Positions 9,388 through 17,969 of a stretch of 64,000 bases of DNA are shown piece by piece; the stretch's first letter is position 1, and each line of letters opens with the position of its first letter. This stretch comes from Crossiella sp. S99.2 (GTDB lineage: Bacteria > Actinomycetota > Actinomycetes > Mycobacteriales > Pseudonocardiaceae), in assembly GCF_023094165.1 (NCBI RefSeq), contig NZ_JALMDK010000001.1, positions 682,001 through 746,000 of the forward strand, read 5' to 3'. The translations under genes and the position numbers were made by a program. Under the pieces are notes generated by a model. The model had not been told where the DNA came from. It did no database searches and saw nothing but the letters and a program-made list of their open reading frames with translations.

Positions 9388-10005
9388 TCAGTCGCCTGCC
9401 AGGGCGATCTGGTCGCGGCCGCTGCGTTTGGCCTGGAGGACCGCGGCGTCGGCGCGGCGGACCAGGGACATCAGGTCGTGGCCTGAGTCGGGGGTGTGTA
9501 CCGCGACGCCTATTGAGGCGGCCATCCCAGTGATCACTACCGGCCTCCCGTCGGTAGAGATCACCGGGACGGCCATTTCCCTGATCTTGGCCCGGATCCG
9601 GCGCGCTGCCCTTATCGCCCGTTGCCGGTCGCTCGCCGGGAACAAGACCAGGAACTCATCGCCGCCGTGACCGCCGTATCGCGCCGCGATACCGCTGTCG
9701 TGGGCGACAGACCGTAAGACCTGACCGACTGCCTGGAGCACCGAGTCCCCGGCCAGGTGTCCGTGTTCGTCGTTGACCAGTTTGAACCGGTCCAGGTCCA
9801 CCACCAGCAGGACGCTTTCCCGTTGTCCCGCGTGGTGCAACGCGGCGGGCGCCTGCTCGGCCCAGCCCCTGCGGTCGAGCAAACCGGTGAGCGGATCCGT
9901 CGCCCAGTAACCGTAGGGCTGGCCGCAGGCGTGACAGCTGAGGCCGTGGGCTGTGTCAGCAGTGGTTCCTGAGTACATCGCCGGATCGACCCCCACCGAG
10001 TTCAT
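9388..10005 (-). CDS. Single-domain GGDEF protein with altered active-site hairpin
   Basis: This 205-residue protein is essentially one GGDEF domain, beginning at DPLTGLLDRRGW (about residue 37). Diguanylate cyclases make cyclic di-GMP from two GTP. The catalytic hairpin reads ARYGGHGGDEF, so three residues (GGH) are inserted relative to the usual RYGGDEF. No RxxD inhibitory site is visible ahead of it. A short N-terminal stretch has one CxxC pair (CHACG) and no transmembrane helices. The ATG at 10005 is the first in-frame start. It is read divergently from the XRE gene. Activity is uncertain because of the insertion; it may be a weak cyclase or a GTP/c-di-GMP binder. Confidence 0.88.
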   Translation of the reverse strand: MNSVGVDPAMYSGTTADTAHGLSCHACGQPYGYWATDPLTGLLDRRGWAEQAPAALHHAGQRESVLLVVDLDRFKLVNDEHGHLAGDSVLQAVGQVLRSVAHDSGIAARYGGHGGDEFLVLFPASDRQRAIRAARRIRAKIREMAVPVISTDGRPVVITGMAASIGVAVHTPDSGHDLMSLVRRADAAVLQAKRSGRDQIALAGD

Positions 10006-10173
10006 CTCGTATGCCGGGCACCTGTTGCGGTCGTCAACCTGCTGGATGACGGTTGAGCTTGGTCACTTCCGAAGTCTATGGTTGGTGTACCAGGGTTTCA
10101 ACTGAGGAAAAGGCCGTCACCCGTATGGCCCTTTCTATCAGTAAAATATTCGAAGTGGTCTAGGGGAGGCCCC

Positions 10174-10626
10174 ATGGCTGAGCGGGCAGGTCAGAGCCTG
10201 GCCGGCAAGCTGAACCACCTCTTCGCCGTGTCGGCGCCGAGGGCGGGGCAGGAGTACAGCAACGAGCATGTAGCTGCTGCCATCACGGCCAGTGGTGTGA
10301 CGATCTCGCAGAGTTACATCTGGCAGCTGCGCAAGGGAAACAAGGACAATCCGACCTTCAAACATCTGCAAGCTCTGGCAGGTTTCTTCGGAGTTCCTGT
10401 CAGCTACTTCTTTGATGACGAGGTTACGGATAGGGTCGATCGCCAGTTGGCCGATCTGAAGGAAGAGCGGACCAGGCTTCGCCAGCTCGCGGGCAGCAGT
10501 GAGGCGCAGCTCATGGCCATGCGCGCTGGAGAACTTTCTCCACAGGGACGCCGACAGGTCATGGACCTGCTCGACGTCGTCTACCGGCTCGAACAGGCCG
10601 AGCGGGGCGAGAACGCGGGCGGGTGA
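10174..10626 (+). CDS. XRE-family transcriptional regulator
   Basis: The 150-residue protein has an N-terminal lambda-repressor-like helix-turn-helix (about 25-80, with SQSYIWQLRKGNKDNPTF as the recognition region) followed by a helical, charged C-terminal segment that could dimerise. The ATG at 10174 follows a strong GGGGAGG at 10163-10169. It is followed after 13 bp by an ImmA/IrrE peptidase gene, the usual pairing in which the peptidase cleaves the repressor. Upstream, an A/T-rich stretch with TAAAAT (10142-10147) is a possible -10, and TGGT-GT-ACCA (10083-10092) is a small dyad that could be an operator (weak). Confidence 0.9.
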   Translation: MAERAGQSLAGKLNHLFAVSAPRAGQEYSNEHVAAAITASGVTISQSYIWQLRKGNKDNPTFKHLQALAGFFGVPVSYFFDDEVTDRVDRQLADLKEERTRLRQLAGSSEAQLMAMRAGELSPQGRRQVMDLLDVVYRLEQAERGENAGG

Positions 10627-10639
10627 AAGGGGCGGTCCC

Positions 10640-11158
10640 GTGCGGGAACGCGATCTACGACGTCGGTGCCGGCGGTTGCTCAACGAACTGGACATCCGCC
10701 CACCGCTGGACGTCACCGAGCTGTGCCGTCGTGTGGGTGAGCGGCGCGGCAAACCGATCCGGCTGGTGGCGCACCCGATCCCGGTGCCGGGGCCCTTCGG
10801 GGTGTGGATCGCCACCGAGACGGCCGACTACATCCTGTACCAGGAGCGCACCACCAAATCGCACCAGAACCACATCATCCTGCACGAACTCGGCCATCTC
10901 CTGGCCGGTCACCGCAGTGGTGAGGGGCATGACGACCCGATGCTGACCGCGCTCTACCCGGACATCGAGCCGGACGCGGTGCGCAGGGCGCTGCGCCGCA
11001 CCAGCTATGACGACTCGCAGGAACTCGAGGCGGAAACCGTCGCGACGATCATCCTGGAATGGGCCTCGGTGCTGGACCGGGTCGCGCCCGGTGACTCCGC
11101 CGACGTGCCAACCAAGCGGATCGAGAACGCGCTCGGCGACCGGCTGGGCTGGTTGTGA
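10640..11158 (+). CDS. ImmA/IrrE-family metallopeptidase
   Basis: This 172-residue protein carries the zinc motif HELGH (within ILHELGHLLAGH, about residues 76-87) typical of ImmA/IrrE (M78) peptidases, which cleave cognate XRE repressors in response to stress. The GTG at 10640 is chosen because AAAGGGG at 10626-10632 is well placed; the frame is open further upstream but overlaps the XRE gene. It forms a coupled unit with the XRE gene before it (13-bp gap) and the membrane gene after it (GTGA overlap at 11155). Cleavage of the XRE partner is inference. Confidence 0.9.
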   Translation: MRERDLRRRCRRLLNELDIRPPLDVTELCRRVGERRGKPIRLVAHPIPVPGPFGVWIATETADYILYQERTTKSHQNHIILHELGHLLAGHRSGEGHDDPMLTALYPDIEPDAVRRALRRTSYDDSQELEAETVATIILEWASVLDRVAPGDSADVPTKRIENALGDRLGWL

Positions 11159-12273
11159 ACCCGACCACCATCGTCATGACCGTGCTCCAGGGCGTGCTGC
11201 TCTACGGCGCCCTGTTCTGGAAGCTCTACCAGTTCAGCCGGGCCCCGCACGACCGCTCGCTGCGGATCGTGACGGTCTGCCTGGTCGCCGCCGGGTTCGC
11301 CTACCCACTGGGCCTGCTCGCCGGCAGCACCGCGGAACCGACCATCGCGGTCATCTTCTACAGCTGGGCGCAGTACAGCCTGCTGATGACGGTGATCTAC
11401 ACCCTGGTGCTGTTCTTCATGTTCACCGCGCTGGACCCGGCGCGGGCCAGGGTGCGGGCCTGGTGGCAGGCGCTGCCGCTGCTGGTCTGCCTGGCCGGGC
11501 TGGCCGCGGTCACCTTCTCCGCGCCGGCCGACCCAGGGCCCGGCGGCTACTCGATCGCCACCGTGGCCGGGTTCTACCTCTTCGCCGACGCCTACCTGGC
11601 CTACGGCGTGGCCGTGGCGCTGCGCTGGACCCGCCGCTACGCCCGCGGCGCCACCGGCAGGCTGCGCACCGGGTTGCTGATCACCTCGATCGGCGAGGTG
11701 CTGCTGATCGCCGCGGCAGGCGGCACCTGCCTGACCGTCGCGCTGATGTGGGCCGGCGTGCCGATGCCGGACTGGACCCGCACGCTGTCCACCTTCATCC
11801 TCTTCCCCGGCATCCTGATGTTCATCATCGGCGTGAGCTACCCGGGTGTGCTGATGCGGCTGGCCGCGCTGCGGGTGTGGTGGCAGCACCTGCGCGTCTA
11901 CCACCAGCTCCGGCCGCTGTGGACCACCCTGCACCGGGCCTTCCCGCAGGACTCGCTGACCCGCGGCCCGGTGCGGCCGGTGCGGGACGCGCTGAGCCTG
12001 CGCGGGGTGCACCGCCGCTACTACCGGCGGGTCATCGAGTGCCGGGACGGGCTGGTGCGGATCAGCCCCTACCTCGCGCACGTGCGCGCCGAGTCCGAGG
12101 CGCTCTCGCTGGCCGAGGCGTTGCGGGCCGGGTTGCGCGCGCACGCCGAGGGCACCGAGGTGGCCCCGCAGGCGATGTCGCTGGCGCTGCCGGCCGGGGA
12201 CGGGCTGGACGACGACGTGCGCGAGCTGCTCGCGCTCGCCACCGAGCTGCGCCGGGCCCCCGCCACCGTCTGA
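11155..12273 (+). CDS. Multi-helix membrane protein, MAB_1171c / DUF6545 type
   Basis: The 372-residue protein has about seven transmembrane helices in residues 5-235, then a cytoplasmic C-terminal domain (about 240-372) beginning WWQHLRVYHQLRPLW, which resembles the DUF6545 domain of MAB_1171c-type proteins. The GTG at 11155 overlaps the previous stop (GTGA), so it is probably translationally coupled to the ImmA/IrrE gene. Such proteins often occur next to XRE/ImmA pairs in actinomycetes, suggesting a membrane sensor or transporter controlled by, or feeding, the peptidase. No substrate can be named. Confidence 0.8.
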   Translation: MNPTTIVMTVLQGVLLYGALFWKLYQFSRAPHDRSLRIVTVCLVAAGFAYPLGLLAGSTAEPTIAVIFYSWAQYSLLMTVIYTLVLFFMFTALDPARARVRAWWQALPLLVCLAGLAAVTFSAPADPGPGGYSIATVAGFYLFADAYLAYGVAVALRWTRRYARGATGRLRTGLLITSIGEVLLIAAAGGTCLTVALMWAGVPMPDWTRTLSTFILFPGILMFIIGVSYPGVLMRLAALRVWWQHLRVYHQLRPLWTTLHRAFPQDSLTRGPVRPVRDALSLRGVHRRYYRRVIECRDGLVRISPYLAHVRAESEALSLAEALRAGLRAHAEGTEVAPQAMSLALPAGDGLDDDVRELLALATELRRAPATV

Positions 12274-12285
12274 ACCGGCGGTGAA

Positions 12286-12311
12286 CGGCCGGTGACGCTG
12301 CTCACCGGCCG
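12286..12311 (+). terminator. Hairpin after the XRE/ImmA/membrane unit
   Basis: A perfect 10-bp stem (CGGCCGGTGA, loop CGCTGC, TCACCGGCCG) begins 12 bp after the stop at 12273. There is no U-tract. It probably separates the accessory block from the rplM promoter. Confidence 0.6.
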
Positions 12312-12411
12312 GAGCGCCCCCACCCGTCAGGATCATCTCCGGCGTCATCTACACTGGTCGGGCCCGGTCACACCTGTGCAGTCCGGATCACGACGCCCGT
12401 TAGCGGCCGTT

Positions 12412-12441
12412 TTGACCCTACGCAGGGCCAGCGGGTAACCT
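12412..12441 (+). promoter_or_regulatory. Probable vegetative promoter of rplM-rpsI
   Basis: TTGACC (12412-12417), an 18-bp spacer and TAACCT (12436-12441) make a good housekeeping-sigma promoter, which would give a 5' leader of about 115 nt. A second possible -10, TAGGGT, lies at 12472-12477. The leader holds a small hairpin (CATCAC 12516-12521 with GTGATG 12536-12541). Autoregulation through the leader is possible but unproven. Confidence 0.65.
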
Positions 12442-12562
12442 GATCCGCTGTTGTGCGGTATACGGTGCGACTAGGGTCCGCCGCGCGTTTTCGAGTTGGT
12501 CCTCCAGCTCAAACGCATCACCGCAGTGACATCCCGTGATGTGAGGACGACGAGGTAGACCC

Positions 12563-13006
12563 GTGCGCACGTACAGCCCGAAGCCCGGCGAGGTGAAGCG
12601 CACCTGGCACGTCATTGACGCCCAGGACCTGGTGCTCGGCCGGCTCGCCACCCACGCCGCGACTCTGCTGCGCGGCAAGCACAAGCCCATTTTCGCTCCG
12701 CACATCGACACCGGCGACTTCGTCATCGTGATCAACGCGGACAAGGTGGCCCTCACCGGCCAGAAGCGCGACCAGGAGTTCGTGTACCGCCACAGCGGTT
12801 ACCCGGGCGGTCTGCGCAAGCGCTCGTTCGGCGAGATGATCGACAAGCACCCCACCAAGCTGGTCGAGAAGACCATCAAGGGCATGCTGCCGAAGAACAA
12901 GCTCGGCAACGCGATGGGCAAGAAGCTCAAGGTCTACGCCGGCCCGGAGCACCCGCACGCGGCCCAGCAGCCGCAGCCGTTTGAGATCAAGAAGGTCGCC
13001 CAGTGA
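12563..13006 (+). CDS. rplM: 50S ribosomal protein L13
   Basis: The 147-residue protein matches uL13 along its whole length, including [16 protein letters not shown] and the basic [20 protein letters not shown] region. L13 binds 23S rRNA early in 50S assembly. The GTG at 12563 gives the conserved [10 protein letters not shown] start. The gene is followed by rpsI with a 4-bp GTGA overlap, the usual L13-S9 operon. Confidence 0.98.
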   Translation: MRTYSPKPGEVKRTWHVIDAQDLVLGRLATHAATLLRGKHKPIFAPHIDTGDFVIVINADKVALTGQKRDQEFVYRHSGYPGGLRKRSFGEMIDKHPTKLVEKTIKGMLPKNKLGNAMGKKLKVYAGPEHPHAAQQPQPFEIKKVAQ

Positions 13007-13617
13007 CCGCGGCCGACGAGAACTTCGAGGAAGCCAGCGTGAGCACTGAAGAGACCGCAGCCGTCGAGGAATTCGACGCTGCCGCCGAGGTCGTCGAGGA
13101 CGCCGTCGCGCCCGAGGTCGAGGAGTCCGCGGAGGAGGTCGCCGCCGAGGTGACCGCCACCGACGAGGCTGCCGCCGAGGAGAGCGACACCGACGAGGAC
13201 GCCGCACCGGTCCGCACGATCCCCGTGCTGTCCAAGCCGGTCCAGACCGTCGGCCGCCGCAAGGAAGCCGTGGTCCGGGTCCGCCTGGTGCCGGGCAGCG
13301 GCAAGTTCCTCCTCAACGGCAAGACCCTTGAGGACTACTTCCCGAACAAGGTGCACCAGCAGCTCATCAAGGAGCCGCTGGTGACCCTGGAGAAGGTCGA
13401 GGCCTTCGACATCTTCGGGAACCTGCGTGGCGGTGGCCCCTCCGGCCAGGCAGGCGCGCTGCGCCTGGCGATCGCCCGCGCCCTGATCGAGGTCGACAGC
13501 GAGGACCGCCCGCCGCTGAAGAAGGCCGGCTTCCTCACTCGTGACCCGCGGGTCAAGGAGCGCAAGAAGTACGGTCTGAAGAAGGCCCGTAAGGCGCCTC
13601 AGTACAGCAAGCGCTGA
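13003..13617 (+). CDS. rpsI: 30S ribosomal protein S9 with acidic N-terminal extension
   Basis: Residues from about 76 on ([20 protein letters not shown] to the invariant C-terminus [12 protein letters not shown]) are canonical uS9, whose C-terminal tail reaches the P-site tRNA. The first 70 residues are an unusually long, strongly acidic Ala/Glu/Asp tract. The M. tuberculosis protein is about 151 residues; this one is 204. GTG 13003 overlaps the rplM stop (GTGA), but GTG 13039 has a well spaced GAGGAAG (13027-13033), so the true N-terminus may be 12 residues shorter. Confidence 0.96.
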   Translation: MTAADENFEEASVSTEETAAVEEFDAAAEVVEDAVAPEVEESAEEVAAEVTATDEAAAEESDTDEDAAPVRTIPVLSKPVQTVGRRKEAVVRVRLVPGSGKFLLNGKTLEDYFPNKVHQQLIKEPLVTLEKVEAFDIFGNLRGGGPSGQAGALRLAIARALIEVDSEDRPPLKKAGFLTRDPRVKERKKYGLKKARKAPQYSKR

Positions 13618-13637
13618 TTTACCGCCGCAAGGCAACC

Positions 13638-13682
13638 AGCGGGAGCAGCTATCCGTATACGGAGAGCTGCTCCCGCTTTTTT
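13638..13682 (+). terminator. Rho-independent terminator of rplM-rpsI
   Basis: A perfect 13-bp stem (AGCGGGAGCAGCT at 13638-13650, complement at 13665-13677) is followed by TTTTT. The loop itself contains a CCGTATACGG palindrome. Confidence 0.92.
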
Positions 13683-13720
13683 GTCATCCGCCGCCCCCAG
13701 TTCCCGGAGGACCCCCCGTC

Positions 13721-15058
13721 ATGGCTCGACTGTTCGGCACCGACGGCGTTCGCGGACTCGCCAACGCTGACCTGACCCCGGAGCTAGCGCTCTCCATCGC
13801 CGCCGCGGCGGCGCAGGTCCTGGCCGAACACGACCGCTCGCACCGCCCGATCGCGGTGGTCGGCCGTGACCCCAGGGCCAGCGGCGAGATGCTGGAGGCT
13901 GCGGTCACCGCGGGCCTGGCCGCGGCGGGCGCGGACGTGCTGCGGGTCGGCGTGCTGCCCACCCCCGCGGTGGCCTTCCTGATCGCCGAGCTGGGCGCGG
14001 ACCTGGGCGTGATGATCTCCGCCTCGCACAACGCGATGCCGGACAACGGGATCAAGCTGTTCGCCGCGGGCGGGCTGAAGCTGCCGGACACCGTCGAGGA
14101 CGAGATCGAGGCCAAGCTCGCCGACACCACGGCTGGCAGGCCCACCGGCGCCGGGGTCGGCCGGGTGCGGGACATCGCCGACGCCGGTCAGCGGTACGTG
14201 GACCACCTGCTGCTGGCCACCGGTCAGCCGCTGGAAGGCATCAAGGTCGTGGTGGACTGCGCCAACGGCGCCGCGGCCGCGGTCGCCCCGGACGCCTACC
14301 GCCGGGCGGGCGCCGAGGTCATCGCGGTGCACGCGGACCCGGACGGCCTCAACATCAACGAGAACTGCGGCTCCACCCACATCGACGGCCTCGGCAAGAT
14401 CGTGCTGGAGCACGGCGCCGACCTGGGCATCGCGCACGACGGCGACGCCGACCGCTGCCTGGCCGTGGACGCCGACGGCAACATCGTCGACGGCGACCAG
14501 ATCCTGGCCGTGCTGGCACTGGCCATGAAGGACGCGGGCGAGCTGGCCGAGGACACCCTGGTCGCCACCGTGATGAGCAACCTGGGCCTGCACCTGGCCA
14601 TGCGCGAGCACGGCGTGCACCTGCGTACCACCGCGGTCGGCGACCGGTACGTGCTGGAGGAGCTGCGCGCCAACGGCTACACCCTGGGCGGCGAGCAGTC
14701 CGGCCACGTGGTGCTGCCCGGACACGCCACCACCGGCGACGGCCTGCTCACCGCGCTGCGCCTGATGGCCCGGATGGCCCTGACCGGCAAGTCCCTGGCC
14801 GACCTGGCGGGCGTGATGCGCCGGCTGCCGCAGGTGCTGATCAACGTCAAGGTCACCGACAAGGCCGCGGTCGCCAACGCTGTCTCGGTGGCCGAGGCGG
14901 TGGCCGCGGTCGAGGCCGAGCTGGCGGGCAACGGCCGGGTGCTGCTGCGCCCCTCCGGCACCGAGCAGCTGGTCCGGGTGATGGTGGAGGCGCCCAGCCA
15001 GGACGCCGCCCAGGACGCGGCCCAGCGGCTGGCCGGGGTGGTTTCCGCGGTCCGCTGA
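13721..15058 (+). CDS. glmM: Phosphoglucosamine mutase
   Basis: The 445-residue enzyme interconverts glucosamine-6-phosphate and glucosamine-1-phosphate on the way to UDP-GlcNAc for peptidoglycan. It carries the phosphoserine loop [12 protein letters not shown] (about residues 100-111), the metal-binding loop DGDADRC and the sugar loop GGEQSGH. The ATG at 13721 has GGAGG at 13706-13710 and gives the conserved [12 protein letters not shown] start. Its pathway partner glmS lies at 23576. Confidence 0.98.
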   Translation: MARLFGTDGVRGLANADLTPELALSIAAAAAQVLAEHDRSHRPIAVVGRDPRASGEMLEAAVTAGLAAAGADVLRVGVLPTPAVAFLIAELGADLGVMISASHNAMPDNGIKLFAAGGLKLPDTVEDEIEAKLADTTAGRPTGAGVGRVRDIADAGQRYVDHLLLATGQPLEGIKVVVDCANGAAAAVAPDAYRRAGAEVIAVHADPDGLNINENCGSTHIDGLGKIVLEHGADLGIAHDGDADRCLAVDADGNIVDGDQILAVLALAMKDAGELAEDTLVATVMSNLGLHLAMREHGVHLRTTAVGDRYVLEELRANGYTLGGEQSGHVVLPGHATTGDGLLTALRLMARMALTGKSLADLAGVMRRLPQVLINVKVTDKAAVANAVSVAEAVAAVEAELAGNGRVLLRPSGTEQLVRVMVEAPSQDAAQDAAQRLAGVVSAVR

Positions 15059-15071
15059 TCAGCCGCCGCGC

Positions 15072-15083
15072 TAGGGTGCGGGT
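15072..15083 (+). promoter_or_regulatory. -10 box of a probable leaderless transcript
   Basis: TAGGGT at 15072-15077 lies 6 nt before the GTG at 15084. No Shine-Dalgarno is present. Confidence 0.5.
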
Positions 15084-15296
15084 GTGATGATCGGTGTGCC
15101 GCAGATGATGGTGCTGCTCTTCGTGCTGGTGATGGGCGCGGTGGTGCTGGTGGCCGTGCTGGCCGCGCGCCGGAAGAAGCGCCAGGCGACCGGGTACCCG
15201 CCGCCTGGCTACTACCAGCAGCCTGGTCAGTACCCGCCCAACGGACACCAGCCGCCGCCCGGCCAGTACCCGCCCAACGGCCCCGGACCTCAGTAG
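15084..15296 (+). CDS. Small single-helix membrane protein with Pro/Gln-rich tail
   Basis: This 70-residue protein has one N-terminal transmembrane helix (about 8-28), a basic stop-transfer cluster (ARRKKRQ) and a Pro/Gly/Gln/Tyr-rich tail with the repeat QYPPNG. The positive-inside rule places the tail in the cytoplasm. Translation starts at GTG 15084 if leaderless, or ATG 15087. Function is unknown. The layout resembles the 90-residue protein at 18315. Confidence 0.65.
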   Translation: MMIGVPQMMVLLFVLVMGAVVLVAVLAARRKKRQATGYPPPGYYQQPGQYPPNGHQPPPGQYPPNGPGPQ

Positions 15297-15365
15297 CGGC
15301 CCCCGCTCAACCGGTGGCCAGGTACATTTCTCTCCCAGACGTGGAAAGACCCTGGGGGCCGTGAG

Positions 15366-15794
15366 ATGAGTGTTGAGGACAGGCTGGCCGCCGCGCTGCG
15401 ACAGCAGTACGAGGCCACCCGGGAGAACGAGCTGCTCCGGGACATGCGCGAGTCGCAGGTGGCCAAGGCCACCGCCTCGGCCAAGGAGGAGCTGGACCAG
15501 CAGGGCAAGGTCACCGACCGGGTCACCGCGCACATCACCGAACTGGCCAAGCGCCAGCGCAAGGGCGGCGGCTGGGCCACCAGTTCGGTGATGGATCGCG
15601 GGGACGGTCAGTTCCGCTTCGGCGGGGAGGAAGAGGAAGAGGGCTACCGGCCCGCGCCTGCCTACTCCGCGCCCACACCGCCGCCGCCTCCGCCCCCGCC
15701 GCCGGTGGCCCCGCCGCCGGTGGCCAGGCGGGCACCCGCCCGGCGGCCCGCGGACGACGATGACGACTATGAACAGCAGTCCTGGCTGAGCTGA
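15366..15794 (+). CDS. Soluble hypothetical protein with coiled N-terminus and Pro-rich tail
   Basis: The 142-residue protein is not recognised. Residues 1-65 are a charged, helical, probably coiled-coil segment. A compact motif GGGWATSSVMDRGDGQFRFG (about 67-86) follows, then an acidic patch and a long Pro-rich stretch (100-120) ending in an acidic DDDDDYEQQSWLS tail. It has no signal peptide or membrane helix. The ATG at 15366 has GGGGGCC about 6 nt upstream. It may be a scaffold or adaptor protein, but that is a guess from composition. Confidence 0.7.
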   Translation: MSVEDRLAAALRQQYEATRENELLRDMRESQVAKATASAKEELDQQGKVTDRVTAHITELAKRQRKGGGWATSSVMDRGDGQFRFGGEEEEEGYRPAPAYSAPTPPPPPPPPPVAPPPVARRAPARRPADDDDDYEQQSWLS

Positions 15795-15810
15795 CCCAGG
15801 GCAGGCTGGG

Positions 15811-16761
15811 TCAGGGCAGGCGGAGCAGGGCCGCGACCACCGTGTGGCCCTGATCGACCGAGACCACCACGGCCGCGCCGCTGATCCCGGCGGTGAGCAC
15901 GCTGATCAGCTGGAACAGCCCGGCCGCCGCGCCGGTGTCGCCGAGCAACCCGGCCGGGTTGACCGCGCTGGCCGCGCTGAGCAGGCCGGACAGCTCGACC
16001 GGTGTGCTGACCAGGCCGACCTCGCCGGGCTTGATCCGGTGCCGGGTCAGCAGCCCGCGCACGCAGTCGGTCACCGCGTCCTGGACCTGGTCCCCGGCCA
16101 CCAGCCGGGAGCCGAAGCCGAGCACCTCGGCCAGCACCGGCCGCGGACCCGGCGGCTCCAGCAGCAGCACTCCGGCACCCTCGCCCAGCGGCCCGGCCTG
16201 CACCGGGTACTGGCCTTCCAGCCACTCGCGTTCCGGGGTCAGCTCCTCGGTGCCGCCGACCAGGGCCCGCGCGCATTGGCCGCCGCCGATCAGCCTGCTC
16301 GCGTAGCGCAACGCGCCGAGCACCGCGGCCCGGCCGCCGGCCACGGTCGCGTTCGGGCCGCGCAGCCCGTGCCGGATGGCGCAGATCGAGGCGGGTCCGT
16401 TCATCAGCGCGAACGGCACCAGCGAGGGCTCGATGAAGTAGGGCCTGCGCCGGGTCAGCGAACCGCGCACCACGTTGGCCTGGGTGCCCGCGCTGCCGCT
16501 GGTGGTGCCCAGCACCAGCGCGGTGTCCGGATCGGCCAGGTCCGGATGCGCGGCGAGCAGTTCGCCGACGGTGAGCACGGCCAGTGCGGCGGCCCGGTCC
16601 ATCGAGGCGGTGCCCTTGAGTCCGAGCAACGCCTGGATGTCCAGGTCCGGCACGGCGCGGCCGTCGGGCGCCCGGCCGGTGCGCAGACCGGCCAGCAGGG
16701 ACTCGGTGGCCAGGCCGTAGGCCGAGGCGGCGGTGTGCGCGGTGAGCGCGAGGCCGCTCAC
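15811..16761 (-). CDS. Ketosynthase-like protein lacking catalytic residues (chain-length-factor-like)
   Basis: This 316-residue protein has a thiolase/ketosynthase fold (GPASICAIRHGLRGPNATV, GGTEELTPEREW, PLGEGAGVLLLE) but the active-site Cys is absent: the nucleophile region reads TVAGGRAAV (about 139-147). The two His positions are also changed; the usual LGHT..AAG reads LGDTGAAAG (about 273-281). It is shorter than normal ketosynthases (about 400). GTG 16761 overlaps the stop of the active ketosynthase by 4 bp, so the two are probably made together and pair as a KS/CLF-type heterodimer. The partner role is inference. Confidence 0.82.
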   Translation of the reverse strand: MSGLALTAHTAASAYGLATESLLAGLRTGRAPDGRAVPDLDIQALLGLKGTASMDRAAALAVLTVGELLAAHPDLADPDTALVLGTTSGSAGTQANVVRGSLTRRRPYFIEPSLVPFALMNGPASICAIRHGLRGPNATVAGGRAAVLGALRYASRLIGGGQCARALVGGTEELTPEREWLEGQYPVQAGPLGEGAGVLLLEPPGPRPVLAEVLGFGSRLVAGDQVQDAVTDCVRGLLTRHRIKPGEVGLVSTPVELSGLLSAASAVNPAGLLGDTGAAAGLFQLISVLTAGISGAAVVVSVDQGHTVVAALLRLP

Positions 16762-17969
16762 GCGGCGGCCCCGAGCAGCACGATCGCGTTGTTGCCGCCG
16801 AAGGCGAGTCCGTTGCTCTGCACCACTCGCAGCCGGGCGGGCACCGCGGTGTTGGGCACGCAGTCGATCGGGCACTCCGGATCGGTGACCCGGTGGTTGA
16901 TCGTCGGCGGGATGAAGCCCTCGGTGATGGCCAGCGCGCAGGCGGCCACCGACAACGCGGTGGCCGCGCCCATGGTGTGCCCGAGCATCGACTTGAGCGA
17001 GACGGTGCGGGGCGGGTGCTCGCCGAAGACCTCGCGGATGGCGGCGGTCTCGGTGACGTCGTTGGCCTTGGTGCCGGTGCCGTGCGCGGAGATCAGGTCG
17101 ACCTGGGCCGGCGCGATGCCCGCGTTGGCCAGCGCGCGGGTCATGCCGAGGGCGATGCCGGCGCGCTCCGGCGCGACCTGGTGGTAGGCGTCGCAGCTCA
17201 GGCCGTAGCCGAGCAGTTCGGCATAGATTCGCGCGCCCCTGGCCACCGCGGACTCCCACGGTTCCAGCAGCAGCACCGCGGCGCCCTCGCCGGTCAGGAT
17301 GCCCTGGCGGTCGGCGTCGAAGGGGCGGCACACGTCGGGAGAGATGGTGCCAAGGCGGTAGAAGCTGGTGAAGGTCAGCCGGCACATCGCGTCCGCGCCG
17401 CCGCACAGCGCGAAGTCCGCCTCGCCGGAGCGGATCGCGTCGAAGCCGTTGCCGATCGCGTAGTTGCCCGCCGAGCAGGCCGTGCCCAGGGTGCACAGTT
17501 CGACCTCGCGCAGGCCGAGTTCGGTGGCGATGTCCAGGCCCAGCCGGGCGGCGGGCACCTGGGCCGCCAGCAGCGGGTCCCGGTGCCCGTGCTCGGCCGC
17601 CAGGTCCGCGGCCACCAGCCGTTCCAGGGTGGGCGCGCCGCCGTCGGTGGTGCCCATCGAGATCAGCCCGTGCCCGGCGCGCAGCCGGTCGAGGTCCGCG
17701 CCCGCGTCGCGCACGGCCATGGTCGCGGCGGCCGCGGCGAACTGCCCGGCCCGGCCCAGCGCGGCCGGATCCACCACCCGCAGCCAGTCCGCCGCCTCGA
17801 AGCCGGTGACCTCGCAGCCCATCGTGCGGTCGAAGCCGGTGGTGTCGAAGGCGGTGATCGGCCTGGCCCCGCTGCGGCCGGCCCGCAGGCCGTCCCGGAA
17901 GGCCCCGGCGCCGATCCCGATGCTGGAGACCACGCCGATCCCGGTGATCGCGACCCGCCGCCCGGTCAC
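16758..17969 (-). CDS. Beta-ketoacyl-ACP synthase (FabF/type II PKS KS-alpha-like)
   Basis: This 403-residue condensing enzyme is intact: nucleophile Cys165 in GTACSAGNY, His296 in SAHGTGTKAND, Lys326 and His331 in LKSMLGHTMGAA. It would extend an acyl chain on the ACP encoded just upstream by decarboxylative Claisen condensation. GTG 17969 overlaps the ACP stop (GTGA), and its own stop overlaps the start of the KS-like gene, so ACP, KS and KS-like form one coupled operon. No ketoreductase, cyclase, dehydratase, acyltransferase or phosphopantetheinyl transferase gene is in the window. Product unknown. Confidence 0.93.
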   Translation of the reverse strand: MTGRRVAITGIGVVSSIGIGAGAFRDGLRAGRSGARPITAFDTTGFDRTMGCEVTGFEAADWLRVVDPAALGRAGQFAAAAATMAVRDAGADLDRLRAGHGLISMGTTDGGAPTLERLVAADLAAEHGHRDPLLAAQVPAARLGLDIATELGLREVELCTLGTACSAGNYAIGNGFDAIRSGEADFALCGGADAMCRLTFTSFYRLGTISPDVCRPFDADRQGILTGEGAAVLLLEPWESAVARGARIYAELLGYGLSCDAYHQVAPERAGIALGMTRALANAGIAPAQVDLISAHGTGTKANDVTETAAIREVFGEHPPRTVSLKSMLGHTMGAATALSVAACALAITEGFIPPTINHRVTDPECPIDCVPNTAVPARLRVVQSNGLAFGGNNAIVLLGAAA

